64,000 nucleotides of DNA from Ignavibacteriaceae bacterium (GTDB taxonomy: Bacteria; Bacteroidota; Ignavibacteria; Ignavibacteriales; Ignavibacteriaceae): the NCBI GenBank assembly GCA_013360295.1, contig JABWCL010000001.1:248001-312000 (forward strand). Reading direction: 5' to 3'. The translations under genes and the position numbers were made by a program. Below the pieces are notes generated by a model. It was not told the DNA's origin. It worked only from the letters and a program-made list of their open reading frames with translations, and did no database searches. The first letter of the stretch is position 1, and each line of letters starts with the position of its first letter. Positions 47,536 to 57,089 of the stretch are shown here, in pieces.

Positions 47536-48495
47536 TTACGACCTGTTTTTCCTGAATAAGCGGAGGGGGTTTGATATAATAACAACAGAAGAAATTATAA
47601 TGACTGTCGCAGTGATTATCCGGGAGTTTAATTCTTCACCCGCAAAGAGCCACCCAAGAAATACGGCTACGATTGGGTTAACGTAAGCGTACGTGGCTGT
47701 TTTTGCTGAACCCACAGTATCAAGCAGCCAGATGTACGCAGTGTAAGAGATCATTGAGCCGAACAAAAACAGGTAGACGAAAGCGCCAACTAACTTAGCG
47801 GAGATGCCATCAGGATTGAACTTGAATGCGTCTCCGGTTATCACACTGAAAAGAAGCAGAAGTACACCTCCGCCAATCATCTGCATTGCTGCTGCAGTAA
47901 ATTTGGATTCCGGAGCATCAATCTTTCTTGAGTAAACAGACCCGACTGCCCATAGGAACGTTGCCAGCATCAGGGCTCCTACTCCCGCCAGACTAATATT
48001 TTCCCCGCCTCCCTCGAACGGAGAAATCAGGTAATACATACCAAGAAACCCAACCAGCACTCCGAGAATTGTCCTCAGCGTTGGCTTTTCACCCTCCGGG
48101 AGTATCCAGTTAAGAATCACAAACCAGATCGGTACCGCAGAGATAAGAAGCGCGGTTACCCCTGAAGGAACAAATTGCTGCGCATAGACAACTCCGCCGT
48201 TTCCACCCAGGAGGAGCAGCCCCCCGGTAATGAAAGCACTCTTCCAGTGCCTGAATACGATTTTCTCGCTGGAATTCTTTCGGCTGAAATAATATAAAAT
48301 GCAACCGGCGGTTGTAAAGCGGGAAGCAGCCATCAGAAATGGAGGGAGCGTGGCTATCGCAAACTTAATAGCCATATATGTAGAACCCCAAATGAGGTAT
48401 AAGGCAGCGAACGCGCTGACGATTTTTGCGGTCTGGGTTTTGATAGAATTCTCAGTTTGTTTCCGCACAAATATAAGAGAATTTAACGTTTCCAT
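47536..48495 (-). CDS. EamA/DMT-family transporter
   Basis: The 319-residue protein has ten hydrophobic segments in two EamA repeats (about 30-160 and 170-310), with LYLIWGSTYMAIKFAIATLPPF at the N-terminal repeat and PEGEKPTLRTILGVLVGFLG at the connecting region; this resembles the YedA/RhaT group of drug/metabolite exporters. The substrate is not readable. The start may be internal, because the first 25 residues are charged and unusual for the family. Confidence 0.88.
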   Translation of the reverse strand: METLNSLIFVRKQTENSIKTQTAKIVSAFAALYLIWGSTYMAIKFAIATLPPFLMAASRFTTAGCILYYFSRKNSSEKIVFRHWKSAFITGGLLLLGGNGGVVYAQQFVPSGVTALLISAVPIWFVILNWILPEGEKPTLRTILGVLVGFLGMYYLISPFEGGGENISLAGVGALMLATFLWAVGSVYSRKIDAPESKFTAAAMQMIGGGVLLLLFSVITGDAFKFNPDGISAKLVGAFVYLFLFGSMISYTAYIWLLDTVGSAKTATYAYVNPIVAVFLGWLFAGEELNSRIITATVIIISSVVIISNPLRLFRKNRS

Positions 48496-48725
48496 AATAA
48501 ATCCAGAATATTAAAGCAATCGCACGACTTTTTTAACAGTGACTGGCCACCACGTTAAATCGCAGACTTTCACAAAATCTTTATCGCATCACACCCCGAC
48601 AGCAGATATCAAATTGGATGCAATCCGGATGAATTGGTGAACCAATTTTGCCCTTATATTGTTAAATTATCAAAAGAATATTTCGGTATATTAAAAGTTT
48701 ATTTTCTAATAAAATCTCAGGAAAG

Positions 48726-49220
48726 ATGCAGTTCTACCCCATTTTATTTGTGTTACACGTATTGTTTGCGGTTATCTGGCTGGCTGATATCCCGGCAAAT
48801 TTTTTTCTTACCAGGTTCATTGAAAAGAATAAAAACAAAGCCGGTTACAGGAAGCTTATTTACTCCTGGTTGAAGCTGATTAATTTTTCCGGTATGGCTG
48901 GAATGGGCGGCGTATTGCTTACCGGTATCATCCTCACAATTGTTCTCCCCTATTACGAATTTTTCCAGTTTGACGGCAACCACTGGTTGACCACGAAACA
49001 AATTATCTCATTAATTATCATATTCATAGTTGCGTTTAACATAATTCCAATCGGAAAAAAGATCAGGCTCGGCATTGAGAATGAGCTTGAATCAGATTCT
49101 CCGATTAATGAAGAACTCGTGAAGAGCGCTGCTAAAATTACGAGTCTCGCTAAAGTGGTGAGTGTCCTTGTTTTACTCAATTTTCTGCTGGCTATCACCC
49201 GCAGATTTATGATGGGATAA
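48726..49220 (+). CDS. Integral membrane protein (DUF2269-like)
   Basis: The 164-residue protein has four hydrophobic helices (about 6-22, 50-75, 90-110 and 135-155) and an LHVLFAVIWLADIPANFFLTRF start like the DUF2269/CopD-related helical family. His, Asp and Trp residues in helix 1 might bind haem or metal, but I cannot show it. It lies 7 bases before dxr on the same strand, so it may be in the same transcript. Confidence 0.7.
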   Translation: MQFYPILFVLHVLFAVIWLADIPANFFLTRFIEKNKNKAGYRKLIYSWLKLINFSGMAGMGGVLLTGIILTIVLPYYEFFQFDGNHWLTTKQIISLIIIFIVAFNIIPIGKKIRLGIENELESDSPINEELVKSAAKITSLAKVVSVLVLLNFLLAITRRFMMG

Positions 49221-49227
49221 TTAACTA

Positions 49228-50391
49228 ATGAAGAGTTTAGCGATTTTTGGTTCCAGCGGTTCAATTGGTTTGAGTACGCTTGAAGTGGTTAGAAAATACC
49301 CTGATCGGTTCAGAGTCGAGATTCTTACTGTTAACTCAAACACCCAAATTCTGGAATCTCAGATCAAAGAATTTAACCCCTCCCTGGTCGTAATAAGAGA
49401 CCCTGAAAAAGCGAGGGAGTTCAGGCGACTTGCCGGTTACAGGTGTGAAGTTATGTCCGGCGATGAAGGGTTGATTGCCGCCTCGAGTGGAGGCGAATAT
49501 GATATCTTTGTCGGAGCAATGGTCGGTTTCGCGGGTTTACCGCCAACTATCGAAGCAATCAAAAGGAGTAAGCGTATCGCCCTTGCTAACAAGGAAACCC
49601 TCGTAGTTGCCGGAGAAATTGTGATTGACCTGAGTAAAAAATATGATACAGAAATACTGCCGGTGGACTCTGAACACAGCGCCATCTTTCAGTGCCTCAC
49701 TGGTGAGGAAATTAAAGAGGTTAGCAAGCTTATTCTGACCGCGTCAGGCGGACCATTCTTTAACCGTTCAATTGATGAGCTTAGCAACGTTTCAATAGCA
49801 GATGCGCTGAATCATCCTACCTGGAAAATGGGCAATAAGATTACAATAGATTCAGCATCGCTGATGAACAAAGGCCTCGAAATTATTGAAGCTCACTGGC
49901 TCTTTAACCTGCCAAAGGAAAAGATAGATGTCGTTGTCCATCCGCAGTCGATCATACATTCGATGGTTGAGTTTGTGGACGGGTCAATTAAGGCTCAATT
50001 AAGCGTGCCGGATATGAAGATCCCTATACAGTACGCTCTCACTTACCCTGAGAGACTGCCGGCAGAGTATGTTAAAACAAATTTTCCTTCAATCGGAACA
50101 ATGACTTTCTTCCTTCCTAATATGGAAAAATTCAGATGCCTCAGGCTGGCTTACGATGTGATGGAAACAGGCGGTACTGCCCCCTGTATTCTTAACGCGG
50201 CTAATGAGGTCGCGGTAAACAGATTTTTAAATGGTGAGATCACTTTTACACAGATCCCCGAACTGATAGAAGAAACTTTACAAAATATAGAAATTACCCC
50301 TAAACCTACTCTTGAAGAAATTCTTGATTGTGATAAGCAATCTCGTGCATTTTCTGAAAGTTTGAATATTCAGGAGAAAATGAATGTCTGA
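49228..50391 (+). CDS. dxr: 1-deoxy-D-xylulose 5-phosphate reductoisomerase
   Basis: The 387-residue protein has the NADPH motif FGSSGSIGLSTLEVV (8-20), the ALANKETLVVAG segment (about 115), VDSEHSAIFQ (about 147, metal ligands) and the SIIHSMVEFVDGS motif (about 240). It makes MEP in isoprenoid synthesis and partners with IspG. It ends 8 bases inside rseP, so they are coupled. Confidence 0.97.
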   Translation: MKSLAIFGSSGSIGLSTLEVVRKYPDRFRVEILTVNSNTQILESQIKEFNPSLVVIRDPEKAREFRRLAGYRCEVMSGDEGLIAASSGGEYDIFVGAMVGFAGLPPTIEAIKRSKRIALANKETLVVAGEIVIDLSKKYDTEILPVDSEHSAIFQCLTGEEIKEVSKLILTASGGPFFNRSIDELSNVSIADALNHPTWKMGNKITIDSASLMNKGLEIIEAHWLFNLPKEKIDVVVHPQSIIHSMVEFVDGSIKAQLSVPDMKIPIQYALTYPERLPAEYVKTNFPSIGTMTFFLPNMEKFRCLRLAYDVMETGGTAPCILNAANEVAVNRFLNGEITFTQIPELIEETLQNIEITPKPTLEEILDCDKQSRAFSESLNIQEKMNV

Positions 50392-51742
50392 AGTAATTTA
50401 TTTTATAATAACAATAGCCATACTTGTATTTGTTCACGAGTTCGGTCATTTCGCCGCGGCAAAACTTAGCGGAATGAGAGTTGACGCCTTTGCAATAGGA
50501 TTCGGTTACCGTTTGTTTGGCTTCAACAAAAAGACCGGATTCTCTTTTGGTGAACTCCCGAAGAATTTCCAGGGAGATGGATTCACGGATTACCGTTTGT
50601 GCCTTCTTCCTCTGGGCGGATATGTTAAAATCGCCGGAATGATTGATGAAAGCCTTGATACAAAATTTGTGGCATCTGAACCGCAGCCATATGAATTCCG
50701 GTCAAAATCAACAATAAAAAAAGTATTTGTGATCACAGCCGGCGTTTTAATGAACTTCCTTCTTGCGCTTGGCATTTTCTGGGGTAATAACTACTTCACC
50801 GGCAAGCAGTACAGCCTGACCACTACCGTCGGCTACATTGAAGCCGGTAGCAAGGCCGATTCCGCGGGTTTTAGGGTTAACGACAAAATACTCGAGATAA
50901 ATGGCAAGAAAGTTACTTACTGGGAAGATATAAAAACTTCCATCTTCGTTGCAAATATGGGCCTCGACCTTAACGTAAAACTGCTTAGAGATGGTCAGGA
51001 AATGAATCTGAAGGTACCAAGAAACCTTCTCCCGCCTGATGAATCGAGGGGTTTGTTTCTTGTGAGTGAGAACATACGTCCGCTTATACAGGACGTCCTC
51101 GGAAATACACGTGCTGATTCCGCCGGGGTAAAACCGGGAGACGTTTTACTGGCTATTAACAGCACTCCTGTTTTCTCAACACAACAGACCATAAGTACAA
51201 TCTCAGGGTACAAGGAAACCCCTATAGATATTTCCCTTCTGAGAGCGCAGGATACAGTAAGTCTTGCAATTACTCCTAACAAAGAAGGTAAAATAGGTAT
51301 TATGCTGGGCGGTTACGCCTACCTTGGACCTACTGAACGGGTAACTTACGGAATCCTTACATCGCTTTATTACGGGTTCACCGATGCTGCAAATATGGCG
51401 GGCCTGACTTTTGTAATGATAAAGCGGGTAATTACCGGTGATGTTGAATTCGGAAAAGCATTTGGCGGACCGATTAAAATCGCGCAGTTCGCGGCCAAAT
51501 CCGCTGACTCGGGACTATCAACTTTTATTATGTTCCTTGGCCTGTTGAGCCTCAGCCTTGCTCTGCTTAATATTCTTCCGTTCCCTGTACTGGACGGCGG
51601 ACACCTTGTAATGATTCTTATCGAAGCGATAATGAAACGAGAAATTCCCGTTAAAGTTAAGATCGCGATTCAGAACGCCGGATTTGTACTCCTGCTTCTG
51701 CTTATGGTTTTTATACTGTATCACGATTTCTTAGGACTTTAA
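50384..51742 (+). CDS. rseP: Site-2 intramembrane zinc metalloprotease RseP
   Basis: The 452-residue protein has the zinc motif HEFGH at residues 18-22 in the first membrane helix, two PDZ domains (about 130-215 and 215-300), and the second zinc motif with the Asp in PVLDGGH (about 400) in a late helix. It should cleave membrane-bound anti-sigma factors. The RskA-type anti-sigma factor 8 kb upstream is a possible substrate, but this is inference. Confidence 0.95.
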   Translation: MSEVIYFIITIAILVFVHEFGHFAAAKLSGMRVDAFAIGFGYRLFGFNKKTGFSFGELPKNFQGDGFTDYRLCLLPLGGYVKIAGMIDESLDTKFVASEPQPYEFRSKSTIKKVFVITAGVLMNFLLALGIFWGNNYFTGKQYSLTTTVGYIEAGSKADSAGFRVNDKILEINGKKVTYWEDIKTSIFVANMGLDLNVKLLRDGQEMNLKVPRNLLPPDESRGLFLVSENIRPLIQDVLGNTRADSAGVKPGDVLLAINSTPVFSTQQTISTISGYKETPIDISLLRAQDTVSLAITPNKEGKIGIMLGGYAYLGPTERVTYGILTSLYYGFTDAANMAGLTFVMIKRVITGDVEFGKAFGGPIKIAQFAAKSADSGLSTFIMFLGLLSLSLALLNILPFPVLDGGHLVMILIEAIMKREIPVKVKIAIQNAGFVLLLLLMVFILYHDFLGL

Positions 51743-51749
51743 AATTATA

Positions 51750-51775
51750 AGCCCCGCGATGAACGGGGCTTTTTT
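51750..51775 (+). terminator. Intrinsic terminator after rseP
   Basis: AGCCCCG pairs with CGGGGCT around a seven-base loop, followed by TTTTT, seven bases after the rseP stop. Confidence 0.88.
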
Positions 51776-51807
51776 ATTTAGAATTGTGCCTTTAACAGAG
51801 CGTCAGA

Positions 51808-52527
51808 TCAGTTAAACAATTCCTCAATATTTTCATAGGCGGTGTGCATTGCTTCTACCGCTTCATCAGTGGCTTTAGGATCTCCATTAGCTGCAACTGC
51901 TTTAAGATTCTTACATCTGGCAATTAGAAGATTTACTTTCTCATAAAAAACTTCCTTTTTTGCTTCTACTTTCTTTGAGAGTTTGCCCTTAAGAATTGCT
52001 TCTGATTTTTCAATAAGTTCATCACTTATCTTCAGAATCATATCGTACTTCTTGTTAGGAAGATAATCGTGATAAAGAACGTACAGGCTCTGGTGGAATA
52101 AATCAACTTCTTTCATAAGCGGACGGATAATTCTAACAAGCATTTCATAATCCGCGTGGAGCTTTTCGGCTTTCAGCAGAAGATCGGCGTCATCCTTACC
52201 TTCGCAAGCCGCCTTAAAGGCATCGACACTTTTCTTAAATTCGAGTATTCCCGTATCCCACTTTTCCTGCTTCTCACGCAGGATACCAGGAAGTTTGGCA
52301 TTATATACTCCGTTCGCTAATTCTAATACTTCCGGCAAAAAGTGCCGCAGCTTTGCGTAATCTTTTTCAGGATAAGCCTCGTGCCAAATCGGGAAAATAA
52401 CTTCGTGCATTTTTTCAAGCGCGGGGACATTACTAGATATTTCTTCTTTGGAAACGTCCTGAGCCCACGCCATATTTGCTCCTGTGAAAAATAGAGCAAT
52501 TGACAAAAAGAGTTGAAACCTTTTCAT
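51808..52527 (-). CDS. Exported helical protein of unknown function
   Basis: The 239-residue protein has a signal peptide (about 1-22, cleavage after AWAQ) and is otherwise mainly helical, with no metal-binding cluster and no haem CxxCH. The helices carry paired His/Tyr (FHQSLYVLYHDY) and many acidic/basic residues, suggesting a four-helix-bundle fold. I do not recognise the family. It is the last gene of the surface-protein run on the minus strand. Confidence 0.75.
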   Translation of the reverse strand: MKRFQLFLSIALFFTGANMAWAQDVSKEEISSNVPALEKMHEVIFPIWHEAYPEKDYAKLRHFLPEVLELANGVYNAKLPGILREKQEKWDTGILEFKKSVDAFKAACEGKDDADLLLKAEKLHADYEMLVRIIRPLMKEVDLFHQSLYVLYHDYLPNKKYDMILKISDELIEKSEAILKGKLSKKVEAKKEVFYEKVNLLIARCKNLKAVAANGDPKATDEAVEAMHTAYENIEELFN

Positions 52528-52613
52528 TGTAGTCCTTTCAGTTTTAATACAATAATTGATTTTTTATTCGTGTTTAAATCACTTTAATTTAAGTTTGTGA
52601 AGCCTTTTCAATA

Positions 52614-54839
52614 TCAAGGTAACATAACATCATTCGGACCTGTCCTCAGGCGGTTTAGAGTGCGAACTAATTCCGCTCTGAGTTTATCCGGAGTATCCTG
52701 TTTTGCGACAAGAGGCTCCAGGGCTGTCATTATTTCAAATCGCCTGTTCGACAGATTAAACCATCCCAACGCTTCGGAGCAATGAACTCGCAACTCCAGG
52801 GGTTGATTAACATCAAGAACCAACTTAACAATTTGCGGGATTACCTGATGGAATTTATAATTACGGAATGTCCTTGCCTCCGAAAGACGGCTTCTCAGTT
52901 TCAGAGTGTCACTGTATAAGTGTACCAGCAGTTCATCATAGACCCAGATCTTTGTCCTCTCAACAGAAAACTTAAAAGCATCCAGCATCTTCTTATTACG
53001 GATGTAATCTGGATACTTCTTCATTTCCTGCTCAAACACCTCGGCGCTCTTCTCAATATCAAGAAACTTCATCGATTCTCTGAGTTGATAAGACACTCTG
53101 TCTGATTCATCATTGATGAGTTGATTTGCCATCGGTCTTATTAATGATGTATCCCCTGTCTCACCCATAAACTCGGCGGATTTCCTGCGGATAAATTCGT
53201 AAGGATCGTTCACGGATTTTCTCAGGAGCGGAACAAAATTTTTATCATTTATATCACCTATCATTTTCACTATCGTGGTCCTGGCCTCAAACGATTGTTC
53301 CTTATCATACAGAGCCAATAATTCATCAGAAAAACCGTTCCCTTTTATCTCCTTCAACCGCCTTAACGCAAGCGAACGCAAAACAGGGTATTGGGATTTA
53401 TACAACTGCCTCCACAGCTTTTCATTTTTTCTCAGCTCATCACGAAGAAGGTAATTAAAGTTTAATCCTTCCTTATTGGCAAATCTGAAAGTAGGATCAC
53501 CAATGATGTGTGTTTCCAGATTATTGATTTCCCTGAGCCTTAAACCGGTTCTTACGCTGTAATTGAACAACCCGATTAGCTCATCCGCGTATTTATCCTG
53601 GAGACAGTTAACGGCATTTCCCTCTCCGTTGATGACTCCGTTATCTCCGAATACATATTCACCAGCAACATACTCGTTCTGATGAAATGAAGCATTGAAG
53701 CACTGATCAAACATTATGTATTTAGGGGCTGGTTTCATCGACCTGATATCCTGCAGATAAATATCCAGGCGGTAATTCATAACTGAGTCAGCGGCTATTA
53801 CTGAATCTACAAATGCGCCTTCAAACCAGGAATCAGGGACATCAAATTCACTTTTAAAGTACTCGATGGTTTTGGCGACATCCTGTTTGCGGTCCCTCGC
53901 GGATCTGACTTTGCTTCTTAAATAGAGTTTAACTGATTCAATATTTTCCTGGGTATTCTGCGGAATTGGATAACTTGACAGCAGCTGCATATCGTCTGAG
54001 CCGTGTGCGTGGAATATCGCCAGGTCGAGATCAGGATCCTGAAGCCGTGTCATCACGATATCTTTGATATCATTTGACATAGTGTGATTCCAGTACTCAA
54101 ATCTTCCGGGCCCCCTGAATAATTGAGGGAATAACTCGCTTAATAGAATCCTCTCATCGGCCCAGGAACTGAGTGATTCAGAATGATATCCGTGACCGGT
54201 ATATATGAATGCTTTATCAATCGGTTCAGGATTTTTCTTCTGCTTCACCACTTTACTAAGGTATCTGCTGATCGCGGCGTATTTACCTGCGGCATCTCCG
54301 GATGGAATAATTCTTCCTGAATATATTTCCTTGTGGATTCTCTGAGGGGATTCAGGTGCCAGGCTGTAATAGTGACATAGTGTATTGACTGTATCCCTGC
54401 CAAGATTATTAAAGATAAGATCAAAGTCCTCGTAGAACCTGTCAGAGGGGCACGCGGAACGAAACCAGGGATATCTTTCTTCATCCAGTTTGAACGCGCT
54501 GGTCATATGCTGCGCGTTTCTGATCATAGGAATGGGAATATCACCGACAAATACCGCGCCCTCAAGTGATGGCTTTCCCGAATACAGTTTTTTTAATTCA
54601 TCACGGATTATACGGGGATCCTGCCAGTCGGAAATCAGGATAAATGCGGAAAGTGAATCGTCTTCAACCGATTTTTTGTACGCCATTACCTCGGTTTCAC
54701 ATTGGGCGAAAGTCTTGTTATCAACTACTATCGCAAATGATGTCTTAAAACTCTTGGCGGGTTTGATTATCTTTATTTCCTGGGCGTTCAGGAGAAGAGG
54801 ATTAATTAAAAGAAAAAGTATAAGGATGAAATATTTCAT
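52614..54839 (-). CDS. Exported C25-like (gingipain-fold) peptidase with HEAT repeats
   Basis: The 741-residue protein has a signal peptide (about 1-18). The caspase-like domain includes GAVFVGDIPIPMIR, a His in AIFHAHGSDD (about 277), a Cys in IMFDQCFNASFH (about 378) and HIIGDPTFRF (about 450), the order seen in peptidase family C25. From about 480 to 735 helical HEAT-like repeats follow (RSLALRRLKEI, VKMIGDINDKNFVPLLRKSVND, LRVHCSEALGWF). Catalysis is probable but not proven, as the catalytic dyad is inferred. No YPNPFNP-type sorting domain is present at the C-terminus. Confidence 0.75.
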   Translation of the reverse strand: MKYFILILFLLINPLLLNAQEIKIIKPAKSFKTSFAIVVDNKTFAQCETEVMAYKKSVEDDSLSAFILISDWQDPRIIRDELKKLYSGKPSLEGAVFVGDIPIPMIRNAQHMTSAFKLDEERYPWFRSACPSDRFYEDFDLIFNNLGRDTVNTLCHYYSLAPESPQRIHKEIYSGRIIPSGDAAGKYAAISRYLSKVVKQKKNPEPIDKAFIYTGHGYHSESLSSWADERILLSELFPQLFRGPGRFEYWNHTMSNDIKDIVMTRLQDPDLDLAIFHAHGSDDMQLLSSYPIPQNTQENIESVKLYLRSKVRSARDRKQDVAKTIEYFKSEFDVPDSWFEGAFVDSVIAADSVMNYRLDIYLQDIRSMKPAPKYIMFDQCFNASFHQNEYVAGEYVFGDNGVINGEGNAVNCLQDKYADELIGLFNYSVRTGLRLREINNLETHIIGDPTFRFANKEGLNFNYLLRDELRKNEKLWRQLYKSQYPVLRSLALRRLKEIKGNGFSDELLALYDKEQSFEARTTIVKMIGDINDKNFVPLLRKSVNDPYEFIRRKSAEFMGETGDTSLIRPMANQLINDESDRVSYQLRESMKFLDIEKSAEVFEQEMKKYPDYIRNKKMLDAFKFSVERTKIWVYDELLVHLYSDTLKLRSRLSEARTFRNYKFHQVIPQIVKLVLDVNQPLELRVHCSEALGWFNLSNRRFEIMTALEPLVAKQDTPDKLRAELVRTLNRLRTGPNDVMLP

Positions 54840-54855
54840 TAGGTTTTTGGTCCTG

Positions 54856-57081
54856 TTACTGTATATAAATCATTTTTTTAACTGACATTTTACCCCCGCT
54901 GCGTAATTTGTAAAAGTATACGCCGCTGCTCAACCGGTATAAAGCCGGATTAAATTTAACCGAGTGGCTTCCTGCACTCTTATATTCATTAAACAAGACG
55001 GCTGCTTCATTACCAAGGAGATCGTAAATACCAAGCGATACGATTCCAGGCGAAGAAAGAGTGAAACTGATATTGGTTTCGGGATTAAAAGGGTTCGGAT
55101 AATTCTGGGCCAGTTCGAACCCTGATGGATTCATAACAAATTCATCGATTCCGGAAACAATTTCCGGTCCGGCAAGGATCATACCGTCAGAAGTACCAAA
55201 GAACAGCCTTCCGTCACTATTCATACCTGAACTATAATACATATATATTTCTCTGTATGTTGTATCAGCCACCCAGGATAATCCACCGTTAACCGCTTTA
55301 ACAATTGTACCGTCAAAGCAGCCGATGTATCCGAGCGTATCACTATAAAAAGTAATGGTATAAAAGGAAGAATCTATACCGGTCAATCCGTGATCAACAT
55401 AACTCCAGGACTGCCCCTTATCGCTTGTATAGGCAATAAACGGTATTCCCACGGCATAGGCTTTTGATTCACCGAACTTAACAACGCTTTCAAAATCTTT
55501 CGTGGCGAACCCATCGGGGAAGCCAGTCTGAGTAGCCTGCGCCCAGGTCGTTCCTCCGTCAGTAGTCGAAAGGAGCCATCTGTCCGGACCAAGCACCGAT
55601 ACATGGTTTGCGTCGAAAGCGACCATATTTCCGGATATATAACCGGGGCCGGTACCCGTCCAATTCTGAACCCAGGTTTCACCGCCGTCTGTAGTTTTAA
55701 AAATAAAGTAGTTTGCATAGTCATCAAGGCTCATCCAGGCGTAACCTGTCTGAGAATCACCAAAAGTGATCCCGCCAACTTTATTCCTGGAATTAAAAAC
55801 AACAGGTTCGAGGACAGTCCGCCACGTGAGTCCCGCGTCTGTTGTTTTGACGATATGCCTGTTCTCTTTATGCACAAAACCAGTGGTTTCATCCAGAAAA
55901 GTCAAGGCATAAGCATTGTTCGCTCCGGTTGAAGAGCGCCTTGACCAGGTTTTACCTTTATCTGAGGAGAAATAAAAATCACCGCCGGATGTGACTGCAA
56001 AACCATTATTTCCCTTAAAATCAACGCCGTAAAGGGCGGCAGCCGTTTTATACGGAAAGCCTGTCCAGTTCGCGCCGAAGTCGGTTGATTTCAGTATTCT
56101 TCCGCTTGATCCGAAAGCAAGAATTGTATCACCGAAGCCTGAGATAGCCTGTAAGCCGACGGGATAATCTGCCGTGGAACTCGACCACGTACTGCCTCCA
56201 TCAGTTGTATTAACAATGAACACTCTGCTAAAGCCGTTGTTCCCTACCCCAATTCCGTTCTGCGAATCCTTAAAATATCCTTCCTTAATTCTGTCGTATT
56301 TGTTAAATGTAAGTGACCCGCTTACCTTAGTCCAGGTTTTTCCTGTATCAACAGACTTATAGATCGGCGTGGGTATTCCTCCGAATTCCTGCCCTTCGCC
56401 CATAGTGACAACAGTCTGCAGATCGAGCCAATGAACAGACCTTTGCATCCCGAAGAAACCATCGTTTATGGTCCCTGCAAGAGTCCAGGTCTGTCCTGAA
56501 TTTTTCGATATTTTTTGTATATTATTCCTGTTCCCCACCACCATTCCCTGTGCGCCTGTAAAAGACATATCGTACCAGCGCCTGTCAACAGTACTAACAA
56601 GAGAGTCAACTACCGCCCAGTTACTGCCTCCGTCTGTCGTCTTAAAAAGGTAAATATTCCTTAATGCACCTGCCGAAATAAAACCGGTATTTTCATCGGT
56701 GAAATACAAAATATCCATAAGAGAAAATGTTACAAAGGGACGTACATTTCCGAAAATTGTTTCGGTCCAGGTAGCTCCTCCATCTGTCGTCTTTAATACA
56801 GAACCGCTGATGCTTCCAACCCAACCTGTATTATCATTCACGAAAAACACTTTGTTCAGGTCTTTGGTAACTCCTGAATTCTGAAGCGCCCAGGTATTGC
56901 CTCCGTCACTTGTTTTGTAAATCGCACCTTCATTACCAACCATCCATCCGGTCGAAGCATTTACAAAATACATATCGCGCATAAATTCTTTTATATCCGG
57001 TTCGAGCATAACCGTTAATTGCTGCGATTGCATAGATTGAAATAAAAATAATAGAAAAAAGATTATATATCTGATTTTCAT
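54856..57081 (-). CDS. Exported YCF48/BNR-repeat protein with type IX sorting domain
   Basis: The 741-residue protein has a signal peptide (about 1-20) and about ten YCF48/BNR-like repeats, seen as recurring TTDGG..W, KSVDTGKTW and STDFGANW motifs. The C-terminus (about 655-741) carries the type IX secretion sorting domain with NYPNPFNPETNISF, IYDLLGNEA and VKKMIYIQ. It should be secreted across the outer membrane and perhaps anchored. YCF48 proteins in this group have no settled role; photosystem II assembly function belongs to cyanobacterial members only. Confidence 0.9.
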   Translation of the reverse strand: MKIRYIIFFLLFLFQSMQSQQLTVMLEPDIKEFMRDMYFVNASTGWMVGNEGAIYKTSDGGNTWALQNSGVTKDLNKVFFVNDNTGWVGSISGSVLKTTDGGATWTETIFGNVRPFVTFSLMDILYFTDENTGFISAGALRNIYLFKTTDGGSNWAVVDSLVSTVDRRWYDMSFTGAQGMVVGNRNNIQKISKNSGQTWTLAGTINDGFFGMQRSVHWLDLQTVVTMGEGQEFGGIPTPIYKSVDTGKTWTKVSGSLTFNKYDRIKEGYFKDSQNGIGVGNNGFSRVFIVNTTDGGSTWSSSTADYPVGLQAISGFGDTILAFGSSGRILKSTDFGANWTGFPYKTAAALYGVDFKGNNGFAVTSGGDFYFSSDKGKTWSRRSSTGANNAYALTFLDETTGFVHKENRHIVKTTDAGLTWRTVLEPVVFNSRNKVGGITFGDSQTGYAWMSLDDYANYFIFKTTDGGETWVQNWTGTGPGYISGNMVAFDANHVSVLGPDRWLLSTTDGGTTWAQATQTGFPDGFATKDFESVVKFGESKAYAVGIPFIAYTSDKGQSWSYVDHGLTGIDSSFYTITFYSDTLGYIGCFDGTIVKAVNGGLSWVADTTYREIYMYYSSGMNSDGRLFFGTSDGMILAGPEIVSGIDEFVMNPSGFELAQNYPNPFNPETNISFTLSSPGIVSLGIYDLLGNEAAVLFNEYKSAGSHSVKFNPALYRLSSGVYFYKLRSGGKMSVKKMIYIQ

Positions 57082-57089
57082 GGAAGCCT

